Source: Thamnocephalis sphaerospora
Lineage: Eukaryota > Zoopagomycota > Zoopagomycetes > Zoopagales > Sigmoideomycetaceae
Direction of reading: 5' to 3'
DNA: 33,577 bases
Assembly: GCA_003614735.1 (NCBI GenBank)
Contig: KZ992525.1
Location: 1,645 to 35,221 of the forward strand
The translations under genes were made by a program, and so were the position numbers. Within the stretch, counting starts at the first letter, position 1, and the number at the start of each line of letters is the position of its first letter. Under the pieces are notes generated by a model. The model did no database searches. It saw only the letters and a list, made by a program, of their open reading frames with translations, and was not told the origin of the DNA. This document shows, piece after piece, positions 1 through 9,477 of this stretch.

Positions 1-1090
1 CGCACGCCTACCGGATCCTTGAACTGGCTGTTCACCTCGGTGATGACGGCGCGCATGCCCTCCAGCTTGCCAAACATGTCCTCCTGAGGGTTCAGGCCCA
101 TCATACCGCTCATCTGACGCCATATACGCGGTCAGTCATGTCGTCGCTGCAAGACTATGCCAAGGACAGCGGCGTGCGCGCACCTGCTGCAGCATCGGAC
201 CAAAGCGGCCGCTCAGCTGAGAAACCTTGGCAAGCGCCTTTTCCAGCACGTCTGGGAACGAAAGGAAGCGAAGTGTGTGGCCGGTCGGCGCCGTATCAAA
301 CACAATAACCGAGTACTCCATCGACTTGACCAGCCTGGCACGCGCAACGATTAGCCGGCACCGAGTGACGCCCACTGATCAGCGTCGAATGCTTACTTCA
401 TCACTTCGGCAAAGCCCATAGCTTCGTCCACGCCTGGAATCGCAAACGCCAGATCCTGCATCATGGCGCTCATGGCACCGCCCTCGGCTACCGCGTCGAT
501 GCCAGCAGTGGCCCATGCACATTGCAAAGAACGCGGCACACGTAAGCGACACCGCCGCCAACTCCGACAGCAATGCCGTCACACCGCGCTGCCCGCAAGC
601 TTACACGAATCGAGCATCTCCTGGATGGTGCCCGTGGGGTCGATTTCCTGGTAGTCACGCGCAGGAACAGCCAGGCTTAAGCACCGGAAATACAGCGAGG
701 CTAACATCAACGCTACCCACCATGGCAAACAGATTCTCAAAGCCATTCACCAGTACCGGCTCTTTGCTGAACTTTTGCCCAAAGGCGTCCGAGAGATTGT
801 GCGCCGGATCGGTCGAGATGAGCAGCACGCTCGGGCGCACCTTGGCCAGTTGCACCGCCAGGCTGCAGCTGTTGGCGTTCGACGACGTGTCAGTCTGCGT
901 ACGCAGGATAGCCACTCGGCCTGCATACGCACCTGTTGGTCGTCTTGCCAACACCGCCCTTGCCACCGACAAAGATCCACTGCAGCGACTCTTGCTCAAG
1001 CACGTTGCGCAGGCTCGGCTCAAGCGGCTGGTAGTCGCCGTCATCATCAAAGTCGCTGAACTGATCGTTCTGCCGTTCGTCGTCAGACAT
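1..1090 (-). CDS. GET3: GET3/ArsA-type ATPase, guided entry of tail-anchored proteins (3'-partial)
   Basis: Cytosolic ATPase that carries tail-anchored membrane proteins to the ER. Six exons can be joined in phase: 1090-933, 868-721, 647-605, 487-397, 334-184 and 113-12. A GTAGGC donor at about 11 suggests the gene continues off the window. The joined 231 residues show the deviant Walker [11 protein letters not shown] (residues 42-51), switch [13 protein letters not shown] (71-82), the FAIPGVDEA segment (about 131-139) and switch [14 protein letters not shown] (160-171), all diagnostic of Get3. The ATG at 1090 begins a roughly 20-residue Asp-rich leader, somewhat longer than in yeast homologues. 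The C-terminal third, with the CxxC zinc site of the dimer interface, lies outside. Introns are 62-117 nt. DPH3 lies upstream on the same strand. The identity is very secure; individual splice sites are by eye but phase-consistent. Confidence 0.95.
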
Positions 1091-1442
1091 GATGGCGCAC
1101 TAGGAAGGATACACGGCGATGGCGCAATAGGTAGCGGATGAGCTGCGGATCAAGGAATGGTTACGTGTTGGTGGGCTTGTGCGAGCGCGGCTCTAGACAA
1201 ACGGCTATAGACACGGTGTTCACTACAGTCACCTTGCACGTGATCGCACGCTGGTCAACACGCGCTTTTACTAAGATGGCGATAAGCACAAAGCGTGCGC
1301 CGCTAAAGAATGCAGGCAGGGCTATATAGGACATGGCGCCCGAGAACAGAGGCGAAAACAAGAAATAACGCCGGTAGCGGACATGGGAGGCTGTGGCAGC
1401 CAGCGTAGACTGCCTGGCGCAGGCAGCCGTACCAAGCAGCGC
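1091..1442. other. GET3 promoter / DPH3 3' flank
   Basis: About 350 bases between the DPH3 stop and the GET3 start, both on the minus strand. It must hold the DPH3 3' untranslated region and the GET3 promoter. The short open frames here show no family signature and I see no other gene. Confidence 0.6.
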
Positions 1443-1850
1443 TTAGACAACCACCGTCTCTGCCAGCGCGATGGTTTCGCCATCGTCGCCGCCGGCAAAG
1501 TCATCCTGCAGATGCGCGGGATATCGTCAGTCCACTGCATCGTACACAGCTGCCACGTGGCAAGTGCCATTGACGTACCGGATCGTAGATGACACGGATA
1601 ATGAGCGAGCAGCTAGGACAGCGGGCAATCTCCTCATTGTCGGCCAGCTCGTCCTGCAGCGGCCGAAAGGTGCACAGCGTTAGCCATAGACACTCTGCTA
1701 CCGGTCCGCACTGTGCGGCAGCCAGTCCACACGAGAACGCACCATCGTAATCTCAAACCGATCGCCGCACGGACAAGGATAGTGGTAGAGCTGGTTCTCC
1801 TCGTCGAATTCCATATCCTCAATCTCGATCTCGTCGTAAAAGGACGTCAT
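1443..1850 (-). CDS. DPH3: Diphthamide biosynthesis protein 3 (CSL zinc finger, Kti11)
   Basis: Small electron donor for the radical-SAM step of diphthamide synthesis on elongation factor 2; in yeast (Kti11) it also supports Elongator. Three exons join in phase: 1850-1743, 1653-1579 and 1505-1443, giving 81 residues, the usual family length of about 82. The protein opens [15 protein letters not shown], the standard Dph3 start, which decides the ATG over an upstream in-frame one. The four iron/zinc ligands are C26 and C28 (PCPCGDRF) and C48 and C51 ([13 protein letters not shown]). Exon 3 adds an acidic tail ending ETVVV. Introns are 89 and 73 nt with GTGCGT and GTACGT donors. Identity is secure. 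Confidence 0.96.
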
Positions 1851-2601
1851 GGCGAATGCAAATGCTCGTGCCTTCAAGACAGCCGCCAGGAGCGCGCACG
1901 CACAGAGGGCAGGCGAGCGGAGAACAGGGACGGCGAGAAAGCCGCGTCTACGCAGAACGAGTGGGAATGAAAACAGACGCAGAACAGAATCCAGCCGAGC
2001 GTGAGAGAACCAGCGCACGAGTCACTCCTGGCGGTATGACAGTTTTAGCCAATAAATGTCATATGGACCCGCTGCATCCCACACGCTGGTCCCACCAGCG
2101 GCGCTAGTACAGCAGGCGGCCAGATGCCACCACCTCGGATGTGTTCCTTACACTTTTTTATATCTTCGTGCAGTGACGAGATATTGCAAGACACGGGAGC
2201 CTTACGTTCGCGCCAGACTCGCGTGGGGAGAGTGGCGTGCGTTTGCGCGCCGCGCCTCCTCTGGCGCATCAACGTTGTGCCCGAGCTGCATCCAGATATC
2301 GTAGCGCGAACTACCATTTCCATTCAAGTAACAAAGAAAAGCATGTGCACCACGGCCAGGCCCTGTAACCATGCAGGCCGCTGCGTTTCATCGGTGTTTG
2401 TGTGTGCCAGCGTGCTGTCTCGCGGTTACACGTCGAAGGCTACGTGCACCGGCAACGCATGGTCATAAGCTCGACGCTCGCCTTTCCTTGCGCCATTGTC
2501 CGTTATCCCGCTCTTTCACCCGCTCCACAATACATGCTCTGCGCTGCACGTACGGGCACGTTTCTACCAACACGCCACTCCCTCTCTCGTATCGTGTGCT
2601 A
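1851..2601. other. Divergent intergenic region, DPH3 / membrane-protein gene 1
   Basis: About 750 bases between two divergently transcribed genes, expected to hold both promoters. A T-rich TATA-like stretch lies near 2153-2166, and a pyrimidine-rich stretch runs at about 2476-2590 just before the plus-strand ATG. The frame upstream of 2602 is open back to 2371, but the homologous start argues against using it. No other gene seen. Confidence 0.5.
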
Positions 2602-4272
2602 ATGGCGCGGCTATTCAATGATCCACAGGCGTCGCGGTCTCTTACTATCGCGCGCATATCCGTGCTACTGCTTTTCGGCAGCATTTCGATAGCATTTGCC
2701 GTCTTTCAAATTTACCGGGCCGCAACTGCACCGCAAGTTTTGCTCAGCAGCACCGTTGTGCGCACACTGCAACCGCCACTTATTATTGTTGCATTTACAC
2801 ATTCGCCCACTGCCATTATACGAGCTAATGCTTCAATGCTGGTCGGCACGGGTGCAACTACAAGAAATGTACCGATTGCTGTCGCAAATAATCTGCTTTG
2901 GGGAAAGCACTTGACCGATACGTCGATGCCCGTGAGCAACTGGAAGGCCAGCCCCGATGCTAATGGAACGCAGATTATGGCGAACGATGTCGTTGCATCG
3001 ACCATATGGACGATCAGGCCGCCAACAGACTGGAAGTTTGCACCAAGCGCCGCTAGCAGCAGCAGCACCAAGCCTGCGTTTAGTAGCACTGGCATGGATA
3101 TTGCGCTGACGAACGTTGAGACTGATCCAAACATTACGTTGGACATCATTGTTCAAGTGTTTGTAATACCAGACAGTAGGGCATTTGATGAGACGCAGAG
3201 TCAAGGCAGAGTGTTTGACCTTTCAGCCATCGGTGCTAGCTCGCGTCTGGTGGGCCTCTGGTGGAAGTGGGTATCCCTTGGCGTCCGGTACCGATACGCG
3301 GAGCAGGACGGCGTGGAGGTGGCTAGCGTCGATCTACGTACTGCAGAGGTACCCATCGCCACGAACAGAGACTACCGTATCCGACTGAGTGTGGAAAACG
3401 ATGTGGCTAGCGACAATTCTGGCTACAATGTCAACAAGACGTACAACCGTACTACCTTTAACTGGGCTGACCTTCTTGGCAGTATTTTTGGAATACCGGC
3501 ACTGTGCTTGGTGCTCTACACGGTGCTCTTCAGTCGTCGCGCTCCTTCGAACGGAACAAGCCAGCAATACGTACCAGACAGCAATACGCCGCAGCACTCG
3601 CCACCGATCGCAAACAAAAGATTTCCGAAGCAGCGCCATCACTGGCTCTCGGTTAGCTCTGGTAGCACGAGAGATCTACACAATCTGCACGAAAAAAACG
3701 CTATGCCGCATGCTAACTACGCAACTGTCAATCCAGCGGAGCGCTGGCCCACTATGCCAACGGCCACTTTCCATGCGGCTACACGAGAGGCTCACTATTA
3801 CCCGCAATACCAAAGTCCTACAAACCGCACGCCGCGCACGGTAGAAAAGGCCAACTATGGCAACCATATGGCCGACCCACCTGCCACTATTAAATCGCCA
3901 TCCGCGCAGTGGAACCCCATTGGCAGCATTGTACCACAATCTAGCCATACGGCAGTCGGTCAACAAACAGGGGAGCTGCCGAAAATCCGGTGCGACACAC
4001 GCGGTGACGCCAAACCTCATGCTAAGCGCACTTCTCTTGGCCAGAGCACCATTAAGCCGCCGGTCGAGCAATGGGACTCGCTCAGCACCATCACGCCAAC
4101 AAGCCGGATGTCCCTGAGCCAGGCGACCATCCGAACCACGGCGACCGCGATTTCGAACGCGCGAACCGAGCACATTGCTGATCTAGGCAACCAGTCGAGC
4201 CACCAGCCATCGAATGAGACCCACTTTCTGCTGATGGACCCCTATGGCGACGGAAAGCGGCCGCCCCGGTAG
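2602..4272 (+). CDS. Two-TM ectodomain protein, paralogue 1 (unrecognised family)
   Basis: Function unknown; 556 residues, no introns. The ATG at 2602 (MARLFNDPQ) is chosen over the in-frame one at 2371 because it puts the first TM helix (about 18-40) at the same place as in the two paralogues downstream. A probable extracytoplasmic domain follows (about 45-290), with several N-x-S/T sequons. A second TM helix (about 292-311, GSIFGIPALCLVLYTVLF) precedes a 245-residue polar tail. Landmarks shared with the paralogues are VRTLQPPLIIV, an RPPTDWKFAP block, DSRAFDETQ followed by VFDL, and SDNSGY before TM2. The tail carries repeated P-x-E-x-W-like motifs. A role at the cell surface is inference from topology. 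Confidence 0.85.
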   Translation: MARLFNDPQASRSLTIARISVLLLFGSISIAFAVFQIYRAATAPQVLLSSTVVRTLQPPLIIVAFTHSPTAIIRANASMLVGTGATTRNVPIAVANNLLWGKHLTDTSMPVSNWKASPDANGTQIMANDVVASTIWTIRPPTDWKFAPSAASSSSTKPAFSSTGMDIALTNVETDPNITLDIIVQVFVIPDSRAFDETQSQGRVFDLSAIGASSRLVGLWWKWVSLGVRYRYAEQDGVEVASVDLRTAEVPIATNRDYRIRLSVENDVASDNSGYNVNKTYNRTTFNWADLLGSIFGIPALCLVLYTVLFSRRAPSNGTSQQYVPDSNTPQHSPPIANKRFPKQRHHWLSVSSGSTRDLHNLHEKNAMPHANYATVNPAERWPTMPTATFHAATREAHYYPQYQSPTNRTPRTVEKANYGNHMADPPATIKSPSAQWNPIGSIVPQSSHTAVGQQTGELPKIRCDTRGDAKPHAKRTSLGQSTIKPPVEQWDSLSTITPTSRMSLSQATIRTTATAISNARTEHIADLGNQSSHQPSNETHFLLMDPYGDGKRPPR

Positions 4273-4292
4273 ACAAAGAAAATGGCAACATA

Positions 4293-4298
4293 AATAAA
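4293..4298 (+). terminator. Poly(A) signal AATAAA
   Basis: AATAAA about 20 bases after the stop of the first two-TM gene, a sensible position for a eukaryotic cleavage/polyadenylation signal. The rest of the gap to 4625 is the 3' flank plus the promoter of the next gene; I see nothing else in it. Confidence 0.5.
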
Positions 4299-4625
4299 TA
4301 GGTGTAACCGAGTACTTTGCGGCTACGCATGAGTAGTAACGTCAAACTTTGTGTAGCGCATGCAGCATCTAGGTAACATGCGTGTGTCGTACACACTCTG
4401 GCCGCGCCTTCAAATGCCCTGTCCAGAACCCAGCGCAGCTGCAAAGCACACGGGTCCACACATTTCAAAAAAGGCGTGCCTGTGTCTTTGGTGGCTAGTG
4501 CGCGGTCAAACCACGCGGCGTTTTGGACGCATTTTGACGTACTATCCTATAGTGCTTGCTATGCTGCGTATCCCACTGCTCTACCGCCTTTTGCTAGCAA
4601 CCTTCTCCTCTTTCTCCTAGTAGTA

Positions 4626-5912
4626 ATGCAAATGTCGCGTCTGTTGCGTAAAATCCAAGCACGCCGGCCACTCCGCCTTGCGCTTACCGCGCTTATTCTC
4701 CTGGCCGGTGTGGCATTCGCCACCATTCAAATCATCAAGGCCGCTTCTGCGGGCAAATTTCATGCTACCAAGACGGAAGTGCGCGCTCTGCCACCGCCAA
4801 TGGTAGTTTTCGTCTCCTATGTAGGGCCAGAAGGGAGCGTAAATGCAAACGCCTCACTTCTTTTGGCACACGGCGCTGTGATGCGACTTGGCTCTGGAGC
4901 GTCGCCATTCATCGAAAAGTATCGCCTAGAAAAGGACTTTACATACGCCAGTAATTCGCCTTTGACCTGGCGAGGCGACATACAGCAGCCTGATGTAGTG
5001 GTAAGCGACCACTACAAAGTCAATGTCTTTAGGCCAGAACCAACCTGGTGGTTTATGCCCTTGAATAGATCAGCGCCGGCACCGACGCCATCTGATACCC
5101 TCCTTTTAGGGAGCATAAGATTCGGTATAAGTGAGAACAGCCCCTCTGATATAGATACCGTAGTTACGCCGACATTCCGTTCGTTTATGGCCATCGTAGC
5201 GGACACATCGGCGTTTGACGCTGCTCAGCTAGAGGGCAAGCCATTTGATCTGTCGCATCAAAGCGTCACACTCATTGACATCAGTCAGGAAAAGGTGGTT
5301 TTGGTAAATTCACAGTACACGCATGTATCCTCAGCTACTGGCTCCGAGCAGTTCGCACAGACAGTGACATTTCGAGAAGTATCGGGCGATGATATTGGGG
5401 GCAATATCTTTTTGTCACCAGCGAACGAAGCAGCGGAAGATGACAGTGGCTATTTTGTTACCGCAGAAATCACCTTTACGGCATATACGTGGCTGAACGC
5501 CGTCGGTAGCATTGGTGGCGTGTTTCTGCTGTGCATCACGCTTATCGCACTTTTGGTGGGATACCCGAGCTTTGAAACGCATGGCATCGTTCAACGCTGC
5601 TTTGAGCATCAAAAGCCCGCGGACGTTGAAAAGCGCAACTGGCATGGCAACACAAGCGTGTCCGGTTTCCAAAGCTCCTCAACGCCGGTGCCACCCATGA
5701 CTGCAGCCCAATGCCGCAGATCAGAGTCGAGACCACACCTGGACCCCTATTTGGTAGCACATCGCGAGAGTCTGCTTGATGTGAGCGTGTTTGCGGCTGC
5801 TCCGCGCACAGACATCACACCGCCAGCCTACAGCGAGTACCCGGCCCGCTCGATGCACCCGTCAGCCTTTGATGCTCGTTGGCCCAACACCCAAGCAAAA
5901 TCGCCGCCCTAG
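4626..5912 (+). CDS. Two-TM ectodomain protein, paralogue 2 (unrecognised family)
   Basis: Second member of the tandem trio; 428 residues, no introns. The start at 4626 (MQMSRLLRKIQ; a second ATG lies six bases on) gives a short basic N-tail then TM1 (about 17-38). The open frame extends upstream to 4476, but that would add an extra hydrophobic stretch absent from the paralogues. Shared landmarks: VRALPPPMVVF (52-62), FRPEPTWWFMP (135-145), DTSAFDAAQ plus PFDL (193-209), FREVSGDD and DDSGYF before TM2 (about 292-312). The tail is shorter (about 115 residues), begins with a GIVQR motif like the GLVYR of paralogue 3, and ends with DARWPN. Function not recognised. Confidence 0.85.
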   Translation: MQMSRLLRKIQARRPLRLALTALILLAGVAFATIQIIKAASAGKFHATKTEVRALPPPMVVFVSYVGPEGSVNANASLLLAHGAVMRLGSGASPFIEKYRLEKDFTYASNSPLTWRGDIQQPDVVVSDHYKVNVFRPEPTWWFMPLNRSAPAPTPSDTLLLGSIRFGISENSPSDIDTVVTPTFRSFMAIVADTSAFDAAQLEGKPFDLSHQSVTLIDISQEKVVLVNSQYTHVSSATGSEQFAQTVTFREVSGDDIGGNIFLSPANEAAEDDSGYFVTAEITFTAYTWLNAVGSIGGVFLLCITLIALLVGYPSFETHGIVQRCFEHQKPADVEKRNWHGNTSVSGFQSSSTPVPPMTAAQCRRSESRPHLDPYLVAHRESLLDVSVFAAAPRTDITPPAYSEYPARSMHPSAFDARWPNTQAKSPP

Positions 5913-5980
5913 GCACACCGATGGCATAAAGCGCGAGAGAATTCATCACAGAGCTACATGCTATGCAATGCGTACAACGT

Positions 5981-5986
5981 AATAAA
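5981..5986 (+). terminator. Poly(A) signal AATAAA
   Basis: AATAAA about 70 bases after the stop of the second two-TM gene. The remaining sequence to 6229 is 3' flank and promoter of the third copy, with nothing else recognisable. Confidence 0.45.
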
Positions 5987-6229
5987 AGCACATTCTGTTG
6001 TTGCTAGACACGTATCCGCGCGCAAACGAGCAACAGATAGCTAGCGGCATACCACGCGGTGGGCGATGTGTATGACAGTGAGACCCGTATTTCCTGCCCA
6101 TCTGGTCGTACAGCGTTTAAGCATGCGGTAACAGCGCGGTTAAAAGCATCGTTGCCAGCAAGCAATTGCACTGCAAAACGCCGCCGTACATTACTCTAGT
6201 CACTGGTATCTCCACCGCCTGTTTTCATA

Positions 6230-7618
6230 ATGCCGAGCCGCCGCCGTTCATCGCGTACTATCATGGCTCTACGCTGTCTGACGTGTGGTGCTTTGCTCGC
6301 ACTCTTTGCAGTATATGCTGCCTTCCAGCTACTATACACCATCCAGCAGCAGAACGCTCAGTCGGCTGGCGTTGAAGTGCGTCCACTTCCACCGCCACTA
6401 GTACTGTTCAATTTTACCACCGCCACCGGCCAAGATATGAGCGTGAATATTACCATGCGCTCGGCAGATGGCACACGCTTGCAGTATGACACAAGCGCTG
6501 ACCCACTAGCCGACAAATATCGCTGGGGAAAAGACTTTATCGACACGGATGATAAGGGCACAGACTGGGCAAAAGGGCCGGATAGCGCGCAAATAATGGC
6601 CAACCGGAATGTATTTATCACGCCGCGGGTCTTCCGCCCACCGCCAAACTGGCACTTTGCGCCATTAGAGAGCGTGGATGCAAATCAGGCTACATTTGCC
6701 AGCATCGAGTTTACTTTTCAAAGAAAGCACTTGGACGCTATAGCTGCTACGGCAAGCTCATACGATCCCGTTCACATATATGTGCTGCTAGATAGCACGC
6801 CATTTGACAACGCCCAAGCACAGCAACAGCCGTTCAACCTTGCCATGCTCAAAAGCAACTTGTACGCAAAGACAATGTGGGGCAGGCAGCTTTCTGTCGG
6901 ATGCAACTACGCCTACCTAGATATGCCTACCGGCCGCCAACTGCGGCAGACACTGCAGTTTCGCGAAGCATTTGTACCAGACACGGAATACTTTAGCCTG
7001 TATATGTCACCGCAAAACAGCGCCAAAATGAGCGATAATGGATACATGATCGAGATAGGCGAACCCAGCACCATCGAGGTCTGGTTTGACATGCTAAGCA
7101 ATCTTGGAAGTATAGCACTCTTGTGTATACTCTTGTATACGCTTCTCTTTGGGCAATGCTGTCCGCAAGGTCTCGTCTATCGCCATCTAGTGCGAAATGG
7201 CACAACGAGCCAGTCTTATGCGTATGCACCTAGGCGCTACCCATCAAAGGCTGGCGTTGCCCCTATGGATATGTCGTATGCATCAGACACACGTGCGTAT
7301 TACTACGGCAACAGACGTACGAGTTACTATCGCGACATAAGTGAGACATCGGCAGAGTCGCAGGATTGTCGCTGTTCAGAATGCGCAATGATGTCGTACA
7401 AAGCCATACAGCGGCCGGTGGAAGATTGGGGTATGCCCAACGCTATTCCGACTCATTCCAAGCAGCCCTCTACGGACCCGCTTTTGAGTATGGCGATTGC
7501 CGAAAGGGCAGAGTCTGATGGCTCGCCGCAGAGACTATATACGGCCGACCAACGAGCACGCCGACTGGAGGCAATTGTGCTACATTTGGACGCTAACCGT
7601 GAAGCTAACATTGCATAA
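6230..7618 (+). CDS. Two-TM ectodomain protein, paralogue 3 (unrecognised family)
   Basis: Third member of the trio; 462 residues, no introns. A basic N-tail (MPSRRRSSR) precedes TM1 (about 16-38). The ectodomain (about 45-285) has VRPLPPPLVLF (50-60), YRWGKDF (97-103), FRPPPNWHFAP (135-145), DSTPFDNAQ plus PFNL (188-204) and SDNGYM (268-273). TM2 is about 288-308 (LGSIALLCILLYTLLFG). The tail is Tyr- and Arg-rich at first and contains RPVEDWGMPNAIP, matching the tail motif of paralogue 1. Its stop lies about 245 bases from the end of the convergent kelch gene. Function unknown. Confidence 0.85.
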   Translation: MPSRRRSSRTIMALRCLTCGALLALFAVYAAFQLLYTIQQQNAQSAGVEVRPLPPPLVLFNFTTATGQDMSVNITMRSADGTRLQYDTSADPLADKYRWGKDFIDTDDKGTDWAKGPDSAQIMANRNVFITPRVFRPPPNWHFAPLESVDANQATFASIEFTFQRKHLDAIAATASSYDPVHIYVLLDSTPFDNAQAQQQPFNLAMLKSNLYAKTMWGRQLSVGCNYAYLDMPTGRQLRQTLQFREAFVPDTEYFSLYMSPQNSAKMSDNGYMIEIGEPSTIEVWFDMLSNLGSIALLCILLYTLLFGQCCPQGLVYRHLVRNGTTSQSYAYAPRRYPSKAGVAPMDMSYASDTRAYYYGNRRTSYYRDISETSAESQDCRCSECAMMSYKAIQRPVEDWGMPNAIPTHSKQPSTDPLLSMAIAERAESDGSPQRLYTADQRARRLEAIVLHLDANREANIA

Positions 7619-7862
7619 AGAGCAAACCATGTCGCTGTACCAGCATACAGTGTGTACGCGTTTGCCTTTGTGTATATACCGTTTGGTAGTGTAGGCAGTA
7701 CGCATCCAATCTAGTACGTAAAACCATGTATTTCAAGCAGTCGTAACAGTGTGGCAAAGGGACAGTGAGAGCATATGTCGATGCGGATGGACGCGCAATA
7801 CTGGTCTGTTTACGGCTAGGCGCTCAAGCCTGAGTTTGTAGTGTGTAGTCTCTACTTGGGCA

Positions 7863-9477
7863 CTACTGCGGTGGTGAGCACGTTATTTTGCGCGCAAGCT
7901 CTTGAAGGCGTGCTTTCTGCGCTTCGTCGTTCACATTCGGCGGACTGGTAGGGTGCATTCCGGGAATGGTAGACGGTCCGTCAGCAGCAGCAGTCAGCCG
8001 ACTAGGTAGCGGCGCAAGACGATTTGAGCCATTTGTGGGCAACATACTAGGAGGCACAGGCGGCGATAATGGACGCTGAGAACTTGGTGAAATGAACTGT
8101 TGGTGTGATACCGCTGCCAAAGCGGGCGGGTTGGAATGCGGCGCAGCATTACCGGTTGCAGGCTGTGTCGGATGCTGAGACATACCAGAAACGCTACCGT
8201 GTATTTCCAACTGGTTTGTGCTCGCCATAGTGGCCTCTTTTTGCTCACGAAGCTTCTCCAGTTCAGCCTTCTTTCTTGCGTACAAGCGGCGAATGAGAGT
8301 GAATACAGCAGCCATTGCTACCGCTGCCACGCAAAGACAGGCGAATACAATGCCACCAATCAAGTTGGCATCAGGCCCATTTGATGACGAAGAATCTGGT
8401 TGCGAAGTTGGCGAACTGTCCGAAGAAAGACCGTATCTGGGGAACCTGGCCTCAAATGTCCATGTCCTGATATTGAGCGCGTAAAAACCGGCGTCTTCTT
8501 TGTTGCTGCTCACAAATCCAAACGCTATAATCATATAGTCACCAACCATAGTAGCCGAGTGCTCGTACCGTCCTTCTGGCGCGTTCTTCACCGCTGGCCT
8601 TGACCATGTAAACGTGGTCGTATCCAACACCGCCACATCGTTGTAGAAGTGTCGCAACTGAAATTGCAGCCGCCAAAGATGATGATGCGCTCGCCAACGA
8701 CCACAGAGCTGTGTTTGCGCCGCGAAAGAGGGGTGTCGCCGTGGGTCGTGTTTGCCCCCATTCATCCTTCTCTGGATTGTACCAGCTGAGTTTGTCCATC
8801 GACGCAAGGCTGTCGTCGCTAGCACCGCCAATAGACAAGAGTATGTTGCGCCCCGGTACGTAACTTAGCGTGTGCCGAAATAGCGCACTGTTGGTGCCGG
8901 CTGCCTTCTTACACTTGGACCAGCTGAGCGAGCTTTTGCTGAGCTTGTACAGGTCATCGAATTTTTTTTGTTGGTTTTTGTCTTTGCCGTCGATGCCGCC
9001 ATAGACGTAGATGTGGGCTTCATCTAAAGCAACGGCTGCGCTTACTCGGCGTGGCTCTGGGGCCCCCTTTCTTGATTCTAGCTTCCAAGTGCGCTGAGCC
9101 AGATCAAGTGTCCAAACAGCATCACTTGGGCTATCGTGGCCATCGAGTTCTCCACCAAACAGAATCAAACGCTTGCGGTTAGCATCCACCGCCATGGTAC
9201 CATTTGTCATCAAATTCGGCTGGTCTCCTGATGTACTGACAAACACCCAACGTGGCGAATTTGTGTTAAATGACTGGGAAATGTCGATTGAAGCAACAAA
9301 GTTGTCGCTTGCCAAAGGCGAGGTAGAGCCGTTAATGCCTGATCGGCCGCCGACGACATAAAGTCTCGTGTCGATCAGTGCGGCCGAGTGGCCCCAGCGT
9401 GGCGCCGAGATGATGGACTGCCCGCTGGCCATCCAGAGCGCAACGACTATCAGCACCAACCCCAAGCTGAACCGCAT
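7863..9477 (-). pseudogene. Kelch-TM protein, copy 1, broken by three single-base deletions
   Basis: Homologous along its whole length to the intact kelch genes at 11389-13050 and 15989-17872. It starts MRFSLGL with a signal peptide, has kelch blades, a TM helix, and the RPLSPPVPP and RLAPLPS tail motifs. By nucleotide alignment with the intact copies it lacks one base between about 8716 and 8757, one T (plus-strand A) at 8647-8649 where the others read TTTC before the YNDVAVLD block, and one base at 7889/7890. Conserved residues continue in three frames across the first two lesions. After the third, the conserved PKQELRIANPD end is lost; even in the original frame a CAG has become TAG. An intron would delete the conserved VVGERIIIFGGC core, so it is unlikely. 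Recent decay or base-calling errors remain possible. Confidence 0.75.

Noticed and set aside
515-1141. 208-codon plus-strand frame
   Set aside because: Antisense shadow of the GET3 exons, which carry unmistakable Get3 motifs on the minus strand.
2371-2601. N-terminal extension of two-TM paralogue 1
   Set aside because: Cys/Arg/His-rich, absent in the paralogues; the ATG at 2602 places TM1 correctly.
8640-8760. An intron as the explanation for the frame change in kelch copy 1
   Set aside because: Any GT-AG pair tried would remove the conserved VVGERIIIFGGC core, and base-by-base alignment with copies 2 and 3 shows single-base losses instead.
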